A DNA stretch of 10,510 nt from Desulfuromonadales bacterium (GTDB taxonomy: Bacteria > Desulfobacterota > Desulfuromonadia > Desulfuromonadales > UBA2294). The position numbers were made by a program, and so were the translations under genes. Each line of letters begins with the position of its first letter. Within the stretch, counting starts at the first letter, position 1. The notes beneath the pieces are model-generated. The model searched no databases. It was not told where the DNA came from and saw only the letters and a list, made by a program, of their open reading frames with translations. Positions 1-6,786 of the stretch are shown piece by piece. The stretch spans positions 1 through 10,510 of the forward strand of contig JACUTX010000071.1 in assembly GCA_014859615.1 (NCBI GenBank). The letters run 5' to 3'.

Positions 1-10
1 AAAAACTCGG

Positions 11-38
11 TCCCGGATAGATTCAATCGGGGATGACA
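11..38 (-). repeat. Degraded REP-like palindrome
   Basis: TCCCGGAT (11-18) and ATCGGGGA (26-33) form an 8-base inverted repeat with one mismatch around a 7-base loop, followed by TGACA. Read on the minus strand it begins TGTCATCCCCGA, which matches the start of the palindrome at the right end of this window (TGTCATTCCCGA) with one difference. It is therefore probably a decayed member of the same dispersed family, in the opposite orientation. Family membership is inferred from these two copies only. Confidence 0.4.
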
Positions 39-138
39 GATCAAAAGCAAAGGGGATTCTAATCGAAACAGACAAGAGCAGGGCTGTGGCTTCAATATCC
101 CCTCAGGAATCCAGATTTAAATGAGTCAGGAGATTTAG

Positions 139-1134
139 ATGAAAGCGATTTTACCGGTTGCGGGAAAAGGGACGCGGTTGCGTCCGCATACACATGCTAA
201 AGCAAAATCTCTGGTTCAGGTTGCCGGTAAGACGGTTCTGGAACATATCGTGTCGCGCCTCGCTCTGCTCGATATTGATGAATATATTTTTATCATCGAT
301 GAGAATGGAGCACAGATCAAAACTTTTATGGCGGATCATTTTCCGCATTTAAACTGCAGCTATGCCGTACAGCAAGATCGTCTCGGTCCGGCCCACGCTG
401 TATGGCTGGCGGCTCCGTTTATCAAAGAGGGGGATGATGTTCTGATTGTTTTTAATGATACGATCTTCGTGACCGATCTCTCACGCATTGCTCAACTCTG
501 CGCCGGTTGCGACGGGTTGATCTTTTCTAAGGAAGTTGAGGATTATCAGCGGTTTGGTGTCAACATTATTCAAGATGGCCTGATTGTCGACATGGTTGAG
601 AAACCGCAGACGCCGATCTCGCGGCTCGCTCAGGTTGGCCTCTATTACCTTAAAGATGCCGCATCGTTTATGGGGTACCTGCAACAGACGATCGAAGCGG
701 ATGAGACAGTTAAAGGGGAGTTTTATCTCCCTGCTGTCTTTATGCGGATGGTTCGCGACGGCAAAAAATTCAGGGCGCCGGAGATTGAAGCCTGGCTCGA
801 TTGCGGTAAAGCAGAAACCTTGCTGGAGACCAATCGCTATCTGCTGCAGGGACGCCATCACAGTCACGTGGAAGTTGTCGATTCCGTTCTGATTGAGCCG
901 GTTCATATCGGTGAACGGGCTGTGGTGCGTAACTCGATTCTGGGCCCGAATGTTTCGGTTGCGGCCGATTCTTTTGTTGAGAATTGTATTATTCGTGATT
1001 CGATCATCAATGGCGGATGTGTTGTTAAGTCGGTCATCCTCTCCTCCAGTATCCTTGGTGACGATGTTCACCTCTGTGGCGCTCCAAAAATAATGAATAT
1101 CGGGGATAGTTCATTGATCGACTTGGGAGTGTAA
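139..1134 (+). CDS. Sugar-phosphate nucleotidyltransferase with C-terminal left-handed beta-helix
   Basis: A cytoplasmic enzyme expected to transfer a nucleotidyl group from an NTP to a sugar 1-phosphate, giving an NDP-sugar for polysaccharide, LPS or glycan synthesis. The signature loop GKGTRLRPHT lies at residues 9-18. AKSLVQVAGK (22-31) corresponds to the usual PKPLLPVAGK, with Ala in place of the first Pro. GPAHAV is at 83-88, FNDTIF (105-110) stands where the family normally has a GDN-type metal-binding segment, EKP is at 154-156, and WLDCGK (219-224) matches the WLDTGK element of long RmlA-type enzymes. Residues about 248-312 show hexapeptide-like periodicity (VLIEPVHIGERAVV, SILGPNVSV and so on), typical of a left-handed beta-helix. 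The length of 331 residues is slightly short for long RmlA/GlmU-like proteins. AGGAG at 128-132, six bases upstream, supports this ATG. It converges on resB with 97 bases between. The sugar and nucleotide cannot be read from the sequence; dTTP/glucose-1-phosphate is only a guess. Confidence 0.88.
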   Translation: MKAILPVAGKGTRLRPHTHAKAKSLVQVAGKTVLEHIVSRLALLDIDEYIFIIDENGAQIKTFMADHFPHLNCSYAVQQDRLGPAHAVWLAAPFIKEGDDVLIVFNDTIFVTDLSRIAQLCAGCDGLIFSKEVEDYQRFGVNIIQDGLIVDMVEKPQTPISRLAQVGLYYLKDAASFMGYLQQTIEADETVKGEFYLPAVFMRMVRDGKKFRAPEIEAWLDCGKAETLLETNRYLLQGRHHSHVEVVDSVLIEPVHIGERAVVRNSILGPNVSVAADSFVENCIIRDSIINGGCVVKSVILSSSILGDDVHLCGAPKIMNIGDSSLIDLGV

Positions 1135-1231
1135 GGTGAGAGCGGGGCGGAGTACGTTAATCACCTGTATCCCTGCAATTTCAAACTATCTGCAAAAGTC
1201 ACAAACAGCAATGGCATACTACGTTGTCGGG

Positions 1232-2281
1232 TCAGCTTATGTCGGGGCGGTCACCGCGTTGACGTTTGTAATAGAATGAAAACAGGGCAAAAAGGACGCC
1301 GATCGTCATACAGATGGAGCCGATCAGCGCAAGTCGCATTCCGGGATCTGTATTGAGTGTCAACAGAGAGTAAAAGCGAAGGATCGGACTCTGGACAACA
1401 AAATCGAATCCGGCCTGCTGTAACAGAAGTGGCAACGGTTCGCGTAAAAACAGCCAACCGCTCCAGATCGACTCATTATTCCGGCTGACCCGGATAAAAA
1501 TTGCCGGATTGATTGCATCCGTACCACGCGCGATGATTTGATCTCCGACCCGGTAAGCATCGCTCTGAAATTCGAGAATGTTCAGGCGGATCTGATCTTT
1601 TAAAGAAATGGTGCTGCCAGTTGCGATTCGGGCGGTCCGATTCAGTTCTGTGAGCAGTATGTTGTAACCGATCGTCTCCTGGCCGTAAGAAGCAGGGACG
1701 ATGGTCAAGTTATTATAGATCAACGGCGTGTTGGAATGAATGAATCCTGAATGTACAATCCGGTCGCCTTTAAGCAGGGAGACGCTGCTTTTCATATCGA
1801 CCGGTCGTCCGTTTGCATTCATGACCGGTTCAAACGCATCAAGACGCAGGTAATGGCCGGGGAGCGCCGCAACGGCTCTGGTCTGGCCAATGTTGAATCG
1901 CTCCCCTTCACTGCGCGTCCCGGTAAAACTCCCCCAGAAATAAGCAACGATAATCAGAATAAATCCGAGATGGATCAGATATTCACCAGTTTTGCGCCAA
2001 CTTGATCGAATTCGCAGCAGCCACTCTGTGAAACAGCAACCGGTGTTAATCGCCAGAAGCATCAGCAAGAAGCCGGTCAGGTAGAACCAGGAGCTCAAGA
2101 GCGGCGCCCGACTGCCGTAATCGTTATGCCATTGGTGCCAGGAGAGGGCATTGAGCCCTCCGAACAGTTGCGGATTGAAATGCATCACCAGTGAGCCGAT
2201 AACGGCAATTCCCGTGATCATTGAGGTGAGGACTATAGCGAGCTTTAGTGAGCAGCAGATGCTCCAGATACGTCTCATCAT
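1232..2281 (-). CDS. resB: Cytochrome c biogenesis protein ResB/Ccs1
   Basis: Membrane component of System II cytochrome c maturation. With CcsA it is thought to carry haem across the inner membrane and attach it to CxxCH motifs of apocytochromes in the periplasm. From the chosen start (349 residues) there are membrane spans at about 12-33, 62-84, 102-118 and 315-337. A large periplasmic segment lies between spans 3 and 4, which is the ResB layout. YLIHLGFILI (101-110) puts a histidine in span 3, where the family has a haem-related His. DPGMRLALIGSICMTIG before the last span matches the family's usual C-terminal pattern. The open frame runs back to 2416, but that part lies inside ccsA. The ATG at 2281 comes two bases after the ccsA stop, so translational coupling is likely, and the Shine-Dalgarno is weak. 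It is shorter than many ResB proteins. It is co-transcribed with ccsA upstream. Confidence 0.85.
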   Translation of the reverse strand: MMRRIWSICCSLKLAIVLTSMITGIAVIGSLVMHFNPQLFGGLNALSWHQWHNDYGSRAPLLSSWFYLTGFLLMLLAINTGCCFTEWLLRIRSSWRKTGEYLIHLGFILIIVAYFWGSFTGTRSEGERFNIGQTRAVAALPGHYLRLDAFEPVMNANGRPVDMKSSVSLLKGDRIVHSGFIHSNTPLIYNNLTIVPASYGQETIGYNILLTELNRTARIATGSTISLKDQIRLNILEFQSDAYRVGDQIIARGTDAINPAIFIRVSRNNESIWSGWLFLREPLPLLLQQAGFDFVVQSPILRFYSLLTLNTDPGMRLALIGSICMTIGVLFALFSFYYKRQRGDRPDIS

Positions 2282-2283
2282 GA

Positions 2284-3075
2284 CTATTCCAGTGGGTGAT
2301 TGCTCTGCATCAGCAATCCGATTCCGAGATAGGTAAACAGCACAACGCCAAAACCGGCAATAGTCAGCCAGGCGTAACCGGTCCCCTGCCAGCGGCGAAT
2401 AAATTTGGCGTGGCACATGCCGCCATAAAAGAGCCAGACAATTGACGACCAGACACTCTTGATATTCCAGGAAAAGTAGTACCCCCAGGCGATCTGAGCC
2501 CAGATGCTCCCCATCACCATACAGAGGGTAAAGAGGCAGAACCCGAGAAAAACGGCTTCTTCATTAATTTTGCGCAGCAAGGCGAGATCGGGAAGAATAG
2601 CCGTCTGAAGACGTTTCTGGATCAGAAACATAACCGCGACCGAAAAGGCCATGGCGAAAAAGGCGTAACCTGTGAACGAGAAGATGACGTGCAACGTGAA
2701 CAGGACCGTATCAAGCGCCGGAATTAAAGGTGGAATTGACGGATTACGCGGGAGAGCGCTGCCGAGCAGAAGCAGAGTTAAAAAGATGACGAACAGCCCT
2801 GTAGCGTGAATACGGTACCGCAGTTCGAAGTAGAGATAACAGAGTGCCAAGGCCCAACTGAAAAAAAACTGAGTCGAAAAAAGGTTGGTAACCGGAAGGT
2901 ATCCGGCGGTATACCAGCGGAAAAGCAGAAGGAGGGTCTGCAAGACAAAAGCAGCCAGAAACAGGGCAAAAGCGCTGCGTCTGATGGAAATTTTCGGCCG
3001 GATGGCGTGCCAGAGGTAAAAAGATGTCGAGAGTAGATAGAAGCCGAATACAGTTTTTAAAAACAAGATTTGCAC
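2284..3075 (-). CDS. ccsA: Cytochrome c biogenesis protein CcsA/ResC with altered WWD motif
   Basis: Partner of ResB in System II haem export and ligation; a polytopic inner-membrane protein of the CcmC/CcmF/CcsA haem-handling family. Several hydrophobic spans are visible over 263 residues. The haem-binding WWD region is at 192-209: W192, W197, W203 and W209 are kept, but the usual W-D-P-K-E reads W203-N-I-K-S. A conserved-type flanking His is seen at H129 (LHVIFSFTGYAFFAMA) and another at H260 close to the C terminus. GYLPVTNLF (58-66) matches the family's GxxPxxNLxE element but lacks its acidic residue. An ATG frame extends to 3177, but GGAGG four bases before the GTG at 3075 and the family N terminus favour GTG. 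That also clears the divergent control region. HemX, a related protein, is an alternative, but pairing with resB argues for CcsA. Confidence 0.85.
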   Translation of the reverse strand: MQILFLKTVFGFYLLSTSFYLWHAIRPKISIRRSAFALFLAAFVLQTLLLLFRWYTAGYLPVTNLFSTQFFFSWALALCYLYFELRYRIHATGLFVIFLTLLLLGSALPRNPSIPPLIPALDTVLFTLHVIFSFTGYAFFAMAFSVAVMFLIQKRLQTAILPDLALLRKINEEAVFLGFCLFTLCMVMGSIWAQIAWGYYFSWNIKSVWSSIVWLFYGGMCHAKFIRRWQGTGYAWLTIAGFGVVLFTYLGIGLLMQSNHPLE

Positions 3076-3108
3076 GGATCCTCCGAAGTGGCTTGATGAA
3101 TTTTGCGG

Positions 3109-3114
3109 ATTGTA
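3109..3114 (-). promoter_or_regulatory. Possible -10 box for ccsA-resB
   Basis: Read leftward, TACAAT (5 of 6 matches to TATAAT) lies about 34 bases upstream of the ccsA GTG. No good -35 is found at the right distance; the corresponding bases fall in the loop of the inverted repeat at 3126-3144. This is a weak prediction. Confidence 0.3.
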
Positions 3115-3125
3115 GCAAAAAAAAA

Positions 3126-3144
3126 TCTTTACAGAAAGTAAAGA
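3126..3144 (-). repeat. Perfect 7-bp inverted repeat with a U-tract when read leftward
   Basis: TCTTTAC (3126-3132) and GTAAAGA (3138-3144) pair perfectly around a 5-base loop. Nine A residues follow on the left (3117-3125). A leftward transcript would thus form a short AT-rich hairpin followed by a U-run, like a weak intrinsic terminator or attenuator. It sits between the BirA operator and the probable ccsA -10 box. It could equally be a protein-binding palindrome. Confidence 0.4.
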
Positions 3145-3145
3145 C

Positions 3146-3177
3146 TTGTTAACGCTTGTCTTTAGTGTGGTTGACAA
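3146..3177 (+). promoter_or_regulatory. BirA (biotin repressor) operator
   Basis: The left arm TTGTTAACG (3146-3154) and right arm GGTTGACAA (3169-3177) are separated by 14 bases. The arms are inverted copies of each other at 7 of 9 positions. They match the bacterial biotin operator pattern TTGTwAACC-N14/15-GGTTwACAA. The site lies immediately before bioW, and its right arm contains the -35 hexamer TTGACA. BirA-biotinyl-AMP binding should therefore block transcription of the bio operon. A nested inverted pair, CTTGTC (3155-3160) and GACAAG (3173-3178), is also present. The match is direct; function is inferred from the known family of operators and the gene context. Confidence 0.82.
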
Positions 3178-3197
3178 GGCCGAAACGGCATGATAAT
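3171..3197 (+). promoter_or_regulatory. Promoter of the bioWFHC operon
   Basis: A perfect -35 TTGACA (3171-3176) is followed after 15 bases by GATAAT (3192-3197), five of six matches to TATAAT. The 15-base spacer is short. The -35 lies in the right arm of the BirA operator. Transcription would begin near 3204, only a few bases before the chosen bioW ATG at 3208, which implies an almost leaderless message. Confidence 0.55.
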
Positions 3198-3207
3198 TTT
3201 TGCCGCG

Positions 3208-3993
3208 ATGAACTCAATATATTACAGCGTAAGAATGCATGCAGAGTGCAATTCAAGACATCTGAGTGGAGCAGAAAGATTGGTGCTGCCTGAACAGGTC
3301 GAATCTGTCACGACCGATTTGTTGCTGCGGGCTCTGCAACTCTCTCCCGATGTGGTAAGCGTGTCAGTCGATAAAATTCTGTCGGAACAGATTGAGTTCG
3401 GTGCGATCCCTTCGATCACTCTCATGCCACAGGTTGGCTACGAGCAGGGGCGCAAGGAGGCGGTTGCTCTTCTGGTTGAGGCGGGTGTAACGGAGTTGAG
3501 TGCTTTGCGGGCAATAGCTGCGATTGCGAACGGTGCGTCCGAGGCCGGTTTTGCCATGCGCGGGGCGATGCTGGTCGATGTCTGCTCTGGAGAACGACTG
3601 GAAAAAGATCATACTCGCGGTGTCCGGGCGAGCCGTCTCGATCTGACCTCTGCTGCTGCTCTTTCTCTGACGACACTGTTGCAACAGCATGATCTCACCC
3701 ATCTGCGGACACGTGAAGCATTAGTTCTGGCGGCTAAAGTTCTGGCAGCTCCGTCTGTTGTGGCCGAGCTCTGCTGGTCGGATGCCGCCGATTACACGGC
3801 TGGTTATGTCGCTTCGCAAAAGACTGGCTATTGTCGTTTCGCTCAGTTGAAGCCACTCGGAGATCTGCGGGGCGGGCGCGCATTTTTTGTACGACCTGAT
3901 GCCGATTTGACAGCAACAATAGCCTTTCTGGAACAGACTCCGTTCCTTGCTGATCGGCATGGCGCCATTCGTTCCCTGGAGGGGAGACAATGA
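3208..3993 (+). CDS. bioW: 6-carboxyhexanoate-CoA ligase (pimeloyl-CoA synthetase) BioW
   Basis: Activates free pimelate with ATP and CoA to pimeloyl-CoA (releasing AMP and PPi), the substrate for BioF, in the cytoplasm. The 261-residue product fits the family length. Family hallmarks in order are YSVRMHA (6-12), HLSGAERL (18-25), the RGVRASR segment (137-143), the strongly conserved AELCWSDAADYTAGYVAS (186-203) and the C-terminal GGRAFFV (222-228). The open frame has an earlier ATG at 3190. That ATG would lie upstream of the predicted transcription start and add six residues not seen in the family, whereas the ATG at 3208 places the N terminus just before YSVRM. No convincing Shine-Dalgarno precedes 3208. 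It is the first gene of the operon, under a BirA operator. Its stop overlaps the bioF start by four bases (ATGA), indicating coupled translation. Confidence 0.92.
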   Translation: MNSIYYSVRMHAECNSRHLSGAERLVLPEQVESVTTDLLLRALQLSPDVVSVSVDKILSEQIEFGAIPSITLMPQVGYEQGRKEAVALLVEAGVTELSALRAIAAIANGASEAGFAMRGAMLVDVCSGERLEKDHTRGVRASRLDLTSAAALSLTTLLQQHDLTHLRTREALVLAAKVLAAPSVVAELCWSDAADYTAGYVASQKTGYCRFAQLKPLGDLRGGRAFFVRPDADLTATIAFLEQTPFLADRHGAIRSLEGRQ

Positions 3994-5165
3994 GACAGTG
4001 GCAGCAACATCTTCAGCAGTTATGCGACGCCGATATGTTTCGTCAACTACGAGTTATTGATGGTGAGCAGACGACTCATGTGCAGCTGAACGGAGAGGGT
4101 GTCCTGATGCTCTGTTCCAATAATTATCTCGGTCTGGCGAATCATCCGGCCATGATTGAAGCGGCTTTGCGTGCAACCCGTGATTATGGCGTCGGAAGTA
4201 CCGGCAGCCGCCTGATCTCTGGATCGATGCGGCTGCACGCCAGATTTGAAGAGCGGATGGCCTCTTTCAAACAGACCGAGGCAGCATTGTTGTTCAACAG
4301 TGGTTACGCAGCCAATACCGGTATTTTGAGCAGCCTGCTCGGACCAAACGACTTGATCTTCTCTGACGAATACAACCATGCTTCAATTATTGACGGCTGC
4401 CGGCTCTCTGCTGCCCGGACCGTTGTCTACCCCCATGCCGATGTTGCGGCACTGGAATCGTTAATGATTGCGGAGGTGAAAGATCGCAAAGGGCGCTGGT
4501 TGATCGTTACTGATGGCGTTTTCAGTATGGATGGTGATTGTGCGCCATTGGCTGAGTTGTGTCGTCTTAAAGATCGATATGACTCTCTTTTGATGGTTGA
4601 TGATGCACACGGGACCGGCGTACTGGGTGAAAACGGGCGGGGAAGCAGTGAAGCGCAAGGTTGCCTGACAGAGATCGATCTGCAAATGGGGACCCTCGGT
4701 AAAGGGCTCGGCGGCAGTGGTGCGTATCTCGCCGCTTCCCGGACGATTGTCGATACCCTGATTAATCGTTGTCGACCGTTTATCTTCTCGACCAGCCTCC
4801 CTCCGGCGATACCGGCGGCCGCGATCGCTGCCCTCGATATTGTCGAAAGTCAGGAGGGTGCGGATCTGCGTCAAAGGCTGAAAGAGAATTGTCTGCTTTT
4901 CACTCGGTTACTGATTACCGGCGGTTGTGATATCGGCGTAACCACCACTCAGATTGTCCCGATCATGACTCGAACACCGGCCGCTACGATGGCGGCGGCT
5001 GGTCAGCTGCTCGATCGGGGTCTGTTTGTACAGGGGATCCGGCCACCGACCGTAGCGGATGGCGCCTGTCGCCTCCGGGCAACTTTGATGGCGACTCACG
5101 ATCCTTATGAGTTAAAAACGGCCGCAGAGGCAATTTGCCGCGTGGTGACGAAGGTGTCAGTGTGA
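3990..5165 (+). CDS. bioF: 8-amino-7-oxononanoate synthase BioF
   Basis: A PLP enzyme of the alpha-oxoamine synthase family. It condenses L-alanine with a pimeloyl thioester (pimeloyl-ACP or pimeloyl-CoA), losing CO2, to give 8-amino-7-oxononanoate (KAPA). Its 391 residues are normal length. Visible elements are CSNNYLGLANHP (42-53), GSTGSRLISGS (69-79), NSGYAANTG (103-111), NHASIIDGCRLS (129-140) with H130 to stack on PLP, TDGVFSMDGD (174-183), DDAHGTG (204-210) with D204 and H207, and GTLGKGLGG (234-242) with K238 as the PLP Schiff-base lysine. A strong GGAGGGGAG (3978-3986) lies just upstream. The ATG overlaps the bioW stop (ATGA), and the TGA overlaps the next start (GTGA). It can accept product from both pimelate routes encoded around it. 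The call is secure within the family because of the operon; alone it could be confused with a Kbl-type ligase. Confidence 0.96.
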   Translation: MRQWQQHLQQLCDADMFRQLRVIDGEQTTHVQLNGEGVLMLCSNNYLGLANHPAMIEAALRATRDYGVGSTGSRLISGSMRLHARFEERMASFKQTEAALLFNSGYAANTGILSSLLGPNDLIFSDEYNHASIIDGCRLSAARTVVYPHADVAALESLMIAEVKDRKGRWLIVTDGVFSMDGDCAPLAELCRLKDRYDSLLMVDDAHGTGVLGENGRGSSEAQGCLTEIDLQMGTLGKGLGGSGAYLAASRTIVDTLINRCRPFIFSTSLPPAIPAAAIAALDIVESQEGADLRQRLKENCLLFTRLLITGGCDIGVTTTQIVPIMTRTPAATMAAAGQLLDRGLFVQGIRPPTVADGACRLRATLMATHDPYELKTAAEAICRVVTKVSV

Positions 5166-5959
5166 AGCGCTTTACCCTGAAAAGCGGTCAGAAGCTGCAT
5201 TATCTCGACTCCGGTCAGGGTCCCGCTCTGGTGCTCCTGCATGGTTGGGCGATGTCGTCCGCAATCTTTTCTCCTGCGATCCACCCCTTAGCACAAAACT
5301 TTCGGCTTTTGGTCCCTGATTTACGCGGACATGGGGAGTCTGATCCTGGCGATTATTATACCCTCGATTATTTTGCAGCAGACGTTTTGCAGTGGCTTGA
5401 ATCTTTAAATTTAGAGAGTTTTTTTCTGCTCGGCTGGTCGCTCGGAGGTCAGGTGGCCATCCGCCTTGCAGCAAATGGTACTTTGCCGATAAAACGATTG
5501 ATTTTGGTTTCATCGACACCAAAATTTTGCCACGGCGCTGATTGGGAGAGTGGCTTGCCGCAAAGTCAGGTTCGTGCCATGGAGAGGCAGTTTCATCGCG
5601 ATCCCCGAACAACTTTTAATGACTTTGCCGCAATGCTGTTTGCTGGAGAGAAGAGTGGTAAAGGGCTTGCCGAAAAAGTGCGTGCTCGATTAATTCTGCC
5701 AGAGACAAAAGCAGGTCTGGCGGCGTTGGCCACACTTAAAAACGGCGATCTGAGGGGGGAACTGAAAAATATTCGCATGCCGACCCTGATCCATCATGGC
5801 CGGGCCGATACGGTCATCCCGGTCTCGGCCGGACTGTTTCTTGCGGAACAGATCCCGAATACTGAAACGTCTTTGTGGGATCATGTCGGTCATGCCCCAT
5901 TTTTGAGCTATCCAGAGCGGAGCCAATCTCTCTGGAAGGAGTTTTTACTTGAATCTTGA
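5162..5959 (+). CDS. bioH: Pimeloyl-ACP methyl ester carboxylesterase BioH
   Basis: An alpha/beta-hydrolase expected to cleave the methyl ester of pimeloyl-ACP, which ends the BioC-dependent elongation cycles and releases pimeloyl-ACP for BioF. From the GTG start it has 265 residues. HGW (27-29) contributes the oxyanion region, GWSLGG (91-96) holds nucleophile S93, and D216 in HHGRADTVIP and H244 in GHAPFLSYP complete the triad. The GWSLGG elbow, the SSTPKFC stretch (117-123) and HAPF near the C terminus resemble E. coli BioH. The open frame reaches back to a TTG at 5135, inside bioF. GTG at 5162 is preferred because GAAGG lies at 5150-5154 with seven bases of spacing and the GTG overlaps the bioF stop as GTGA. 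It lies directly before bioC, overlapping it by 11 bases. BioH, BioG and BioK esterases are interchangeable in function, so assignment to BioH depends on the fold motifs. Confidence 0.88.
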   Translation: MKRFTLKSGQKLHYLDSGQGPALVLLHGWAMSSAIFSPAIHPLAQNFRLLVPDLRGHGESDPGDYYTLDYFAADVLQWLESLNLESFFLLGWSLGGQVAIRLAANGTLPIKRLILVSSTPKFCHGADWESGLPQSQVRAMERQFHRDPRTTFNDFAAMLFAGEKSGKGLAEKVRARLILPETKAGLAALATLKNGDLRGELKNIRMPTLIHHGRADTVIPVSAGLFLAEQIPNTETSLWDHVGHAPFLSYPERSQSLWKEFLLES

Positions 5960-6749
5960 TAACGGGCAGATTCGGCGCAATTTTTCAAATCATGCAAACG
6001 AATATGATCGATATGCTCAGGTGCAGAAAAAAGTAGCTGAAAAACTTGTCACCATGGCGACTGCTGATCCGATTTCTGGTGCTGTCCTCGATATCGGCAC
6101 CGGAACCGGAGCGGTGGGGACCAGACTTCTTGAACGATTTCCTGATATCTCCCTCACAGTGAGCGATCTGGCGCATGAAATGACCCTGTCTGCTCATCTT
6201 AATCTCGCCGGATCTTTTGCTGTTGATGCCGATGCCCGCAGGCTTCCGTTTCGTTCTGACACTTTTGGCCTGGTTCTCTCATCTTCTGTTTATCAGTGGG
6301 TTGAAGATCTCAAGGCCGCTTTTGATGAGACCTGCCGTATCCTGCAACCTGGTGGCCGCTTTGCATTGGCTCTGTTCTCTACTGGAACGCTGCATGAACT
6401 TGAGGATGTATTTCGCCGCTCCCTGCAACAGAACGGCTCGCAGCGTCCGTTTCATTTTCAATCCTTCCCGGAAGAAGATGCGGTCTGTCAGGCGTTGGAT
6501 GAAGCCGGATTTTCCCAGATTGAGAGTATGGTCAAAACTGAAGAGGAGTATCACGATTCTTTTCGTGATCTGCTGGTCGGCTTGAAAAAGATCGGGGCGC
6601 AAAACGCTTCAATCAATAAATCGACCGGGCTGTTTCCAAGAAGAGTTCTGCTCGAAATGGAACAATTGTATCGGCACCATTATCGTTCGGAAAAAGGGGT
6701 GCGGGCGACTTACAATGTTCTGTATGTCATATGTCAAAAAGGGTTATAA
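5949..6749 (+). CDS. bioC: Malonyl-ACP O-methyltransferase BioC
   Basis: A SAM-dependent class I methyltransferase that methylates the free carboxyl of malonyl-ACP. The fatty-acid synthesis machinery can then extend it to pimeloyl-ACP methyl ester. In the 266-residue product, motif I LDIGTGTG is at 47-54, followed by an acidic post-strand residue in VSDLA (71-75) and DADARRLPF (93-101). SSSVYQWVED (111-120) is equivalent to the family's SNxAxQW segment, and QPGGRFAL is at 133-140. The N terminus IRRNFSNHANEYDRYAQVQ (8-26) matches BioC's typical FxxAAxxYDxxAxxQ start. The start codon is TTG at 5949. It is supported by AAGGAG (5936-5941), seven bases upstream, and there is no better in-frame codon nearby. 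It overlaps the bioH end by 11 bases. It is the last bio gene here, since the next gene is on the opposite strand. Confidence 0.92.
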   Translation: MNLDNGQIRRNFSNHANEYDRYAQVQKKVAEKLVTMATADPISGAVLDIGTGTGAVGTRLLERFPDISLTVSDLAHEMTLSAHLNLAGSFAVDADARRLPFRSDTFGLVLSSSVYQWVEDLKAAFDETCRILQPGGRFALALFSTGTLHELEDVFRRSLQQNGSQRPFHFQSFPEEDAVCQALDEAGFSQIESMVKTEEEYHDSFRDLLVGLKKIGAQNASINKSTGLFPRRVLLEMEQLYRHHYRSEKGVRATYNVLYVICQKGL

Positions 6750-6766
6750 CGGCAGAATTCGCCGTT
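6748..6766. repeat. 6-bp inverted repeat at the bioC stop
   Basis: AACGGC (6748-6753) and GCCGTT (6761-6766) pair perfectly around AGAATTC, beginning inside the bioC TAA. It is GC-rich enough to form a hairpin but has no T-run after it on either strand. It is a poor intrinsic terminator, but it is the only candidate seen between the convergent bioC and arsR genes. Confidence 0.35.
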
Positions 6767-6774
6767 GAAAGAAA

Positions 6775-6786
6775 GGGGTCAGACAC
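6775..6786 (-). repeat. GTGTCTGACCCC motif at the arsR 3' end, possible mobile-element scar
   Basis: Read leftward, GTGTCTGACCCC is followed by TTTC and spans the arsR stop codon. Motifs of this form are, to my recollection, common around REP/Y1-transposase-type repeats in deltaproteobacterial genomes. There is no matching partner within the window. The last residues of the ArsR protein are encoded by it, so it may have replaced the native 3' end. This is a tentative reading. Confidence 0.25.

Noticed and set aside
481..1071. A 196-codon open frame on the minus strand inside the nucleotidyltransferase gene
   Set aside because: It lies wholly opposite a gene with clear family motifs, has no recognisable domain and no ribosome site.
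2282..2416. N-terminal extension of ResB from a start at 2416
   Set aside because: The extra 45 residues are antigenic-looking polar sequence read inside ccsA; the ATG at 2281, right after the ccsA stop, gives the normal ResB N terminus.
2806..3036. A 76-codon plus-strand frame opposite ccsA
   Set aside because: It is a highly charged shadow of a membrane-protein gene with no supporting signals.
3190..3207. Longer BioW from the ATG at 3190
   Set aside because: It lies over or before the predicted transcription start and adds residues ahead of the conserved YSVRM start of the family.
4461..4874. A 137-codon minus-strand frame within bioF, and a similar frame at 5172-5612 in bioH
   Set aside because: Both are antisense to well-supported enzymes and show no domain or start signal.
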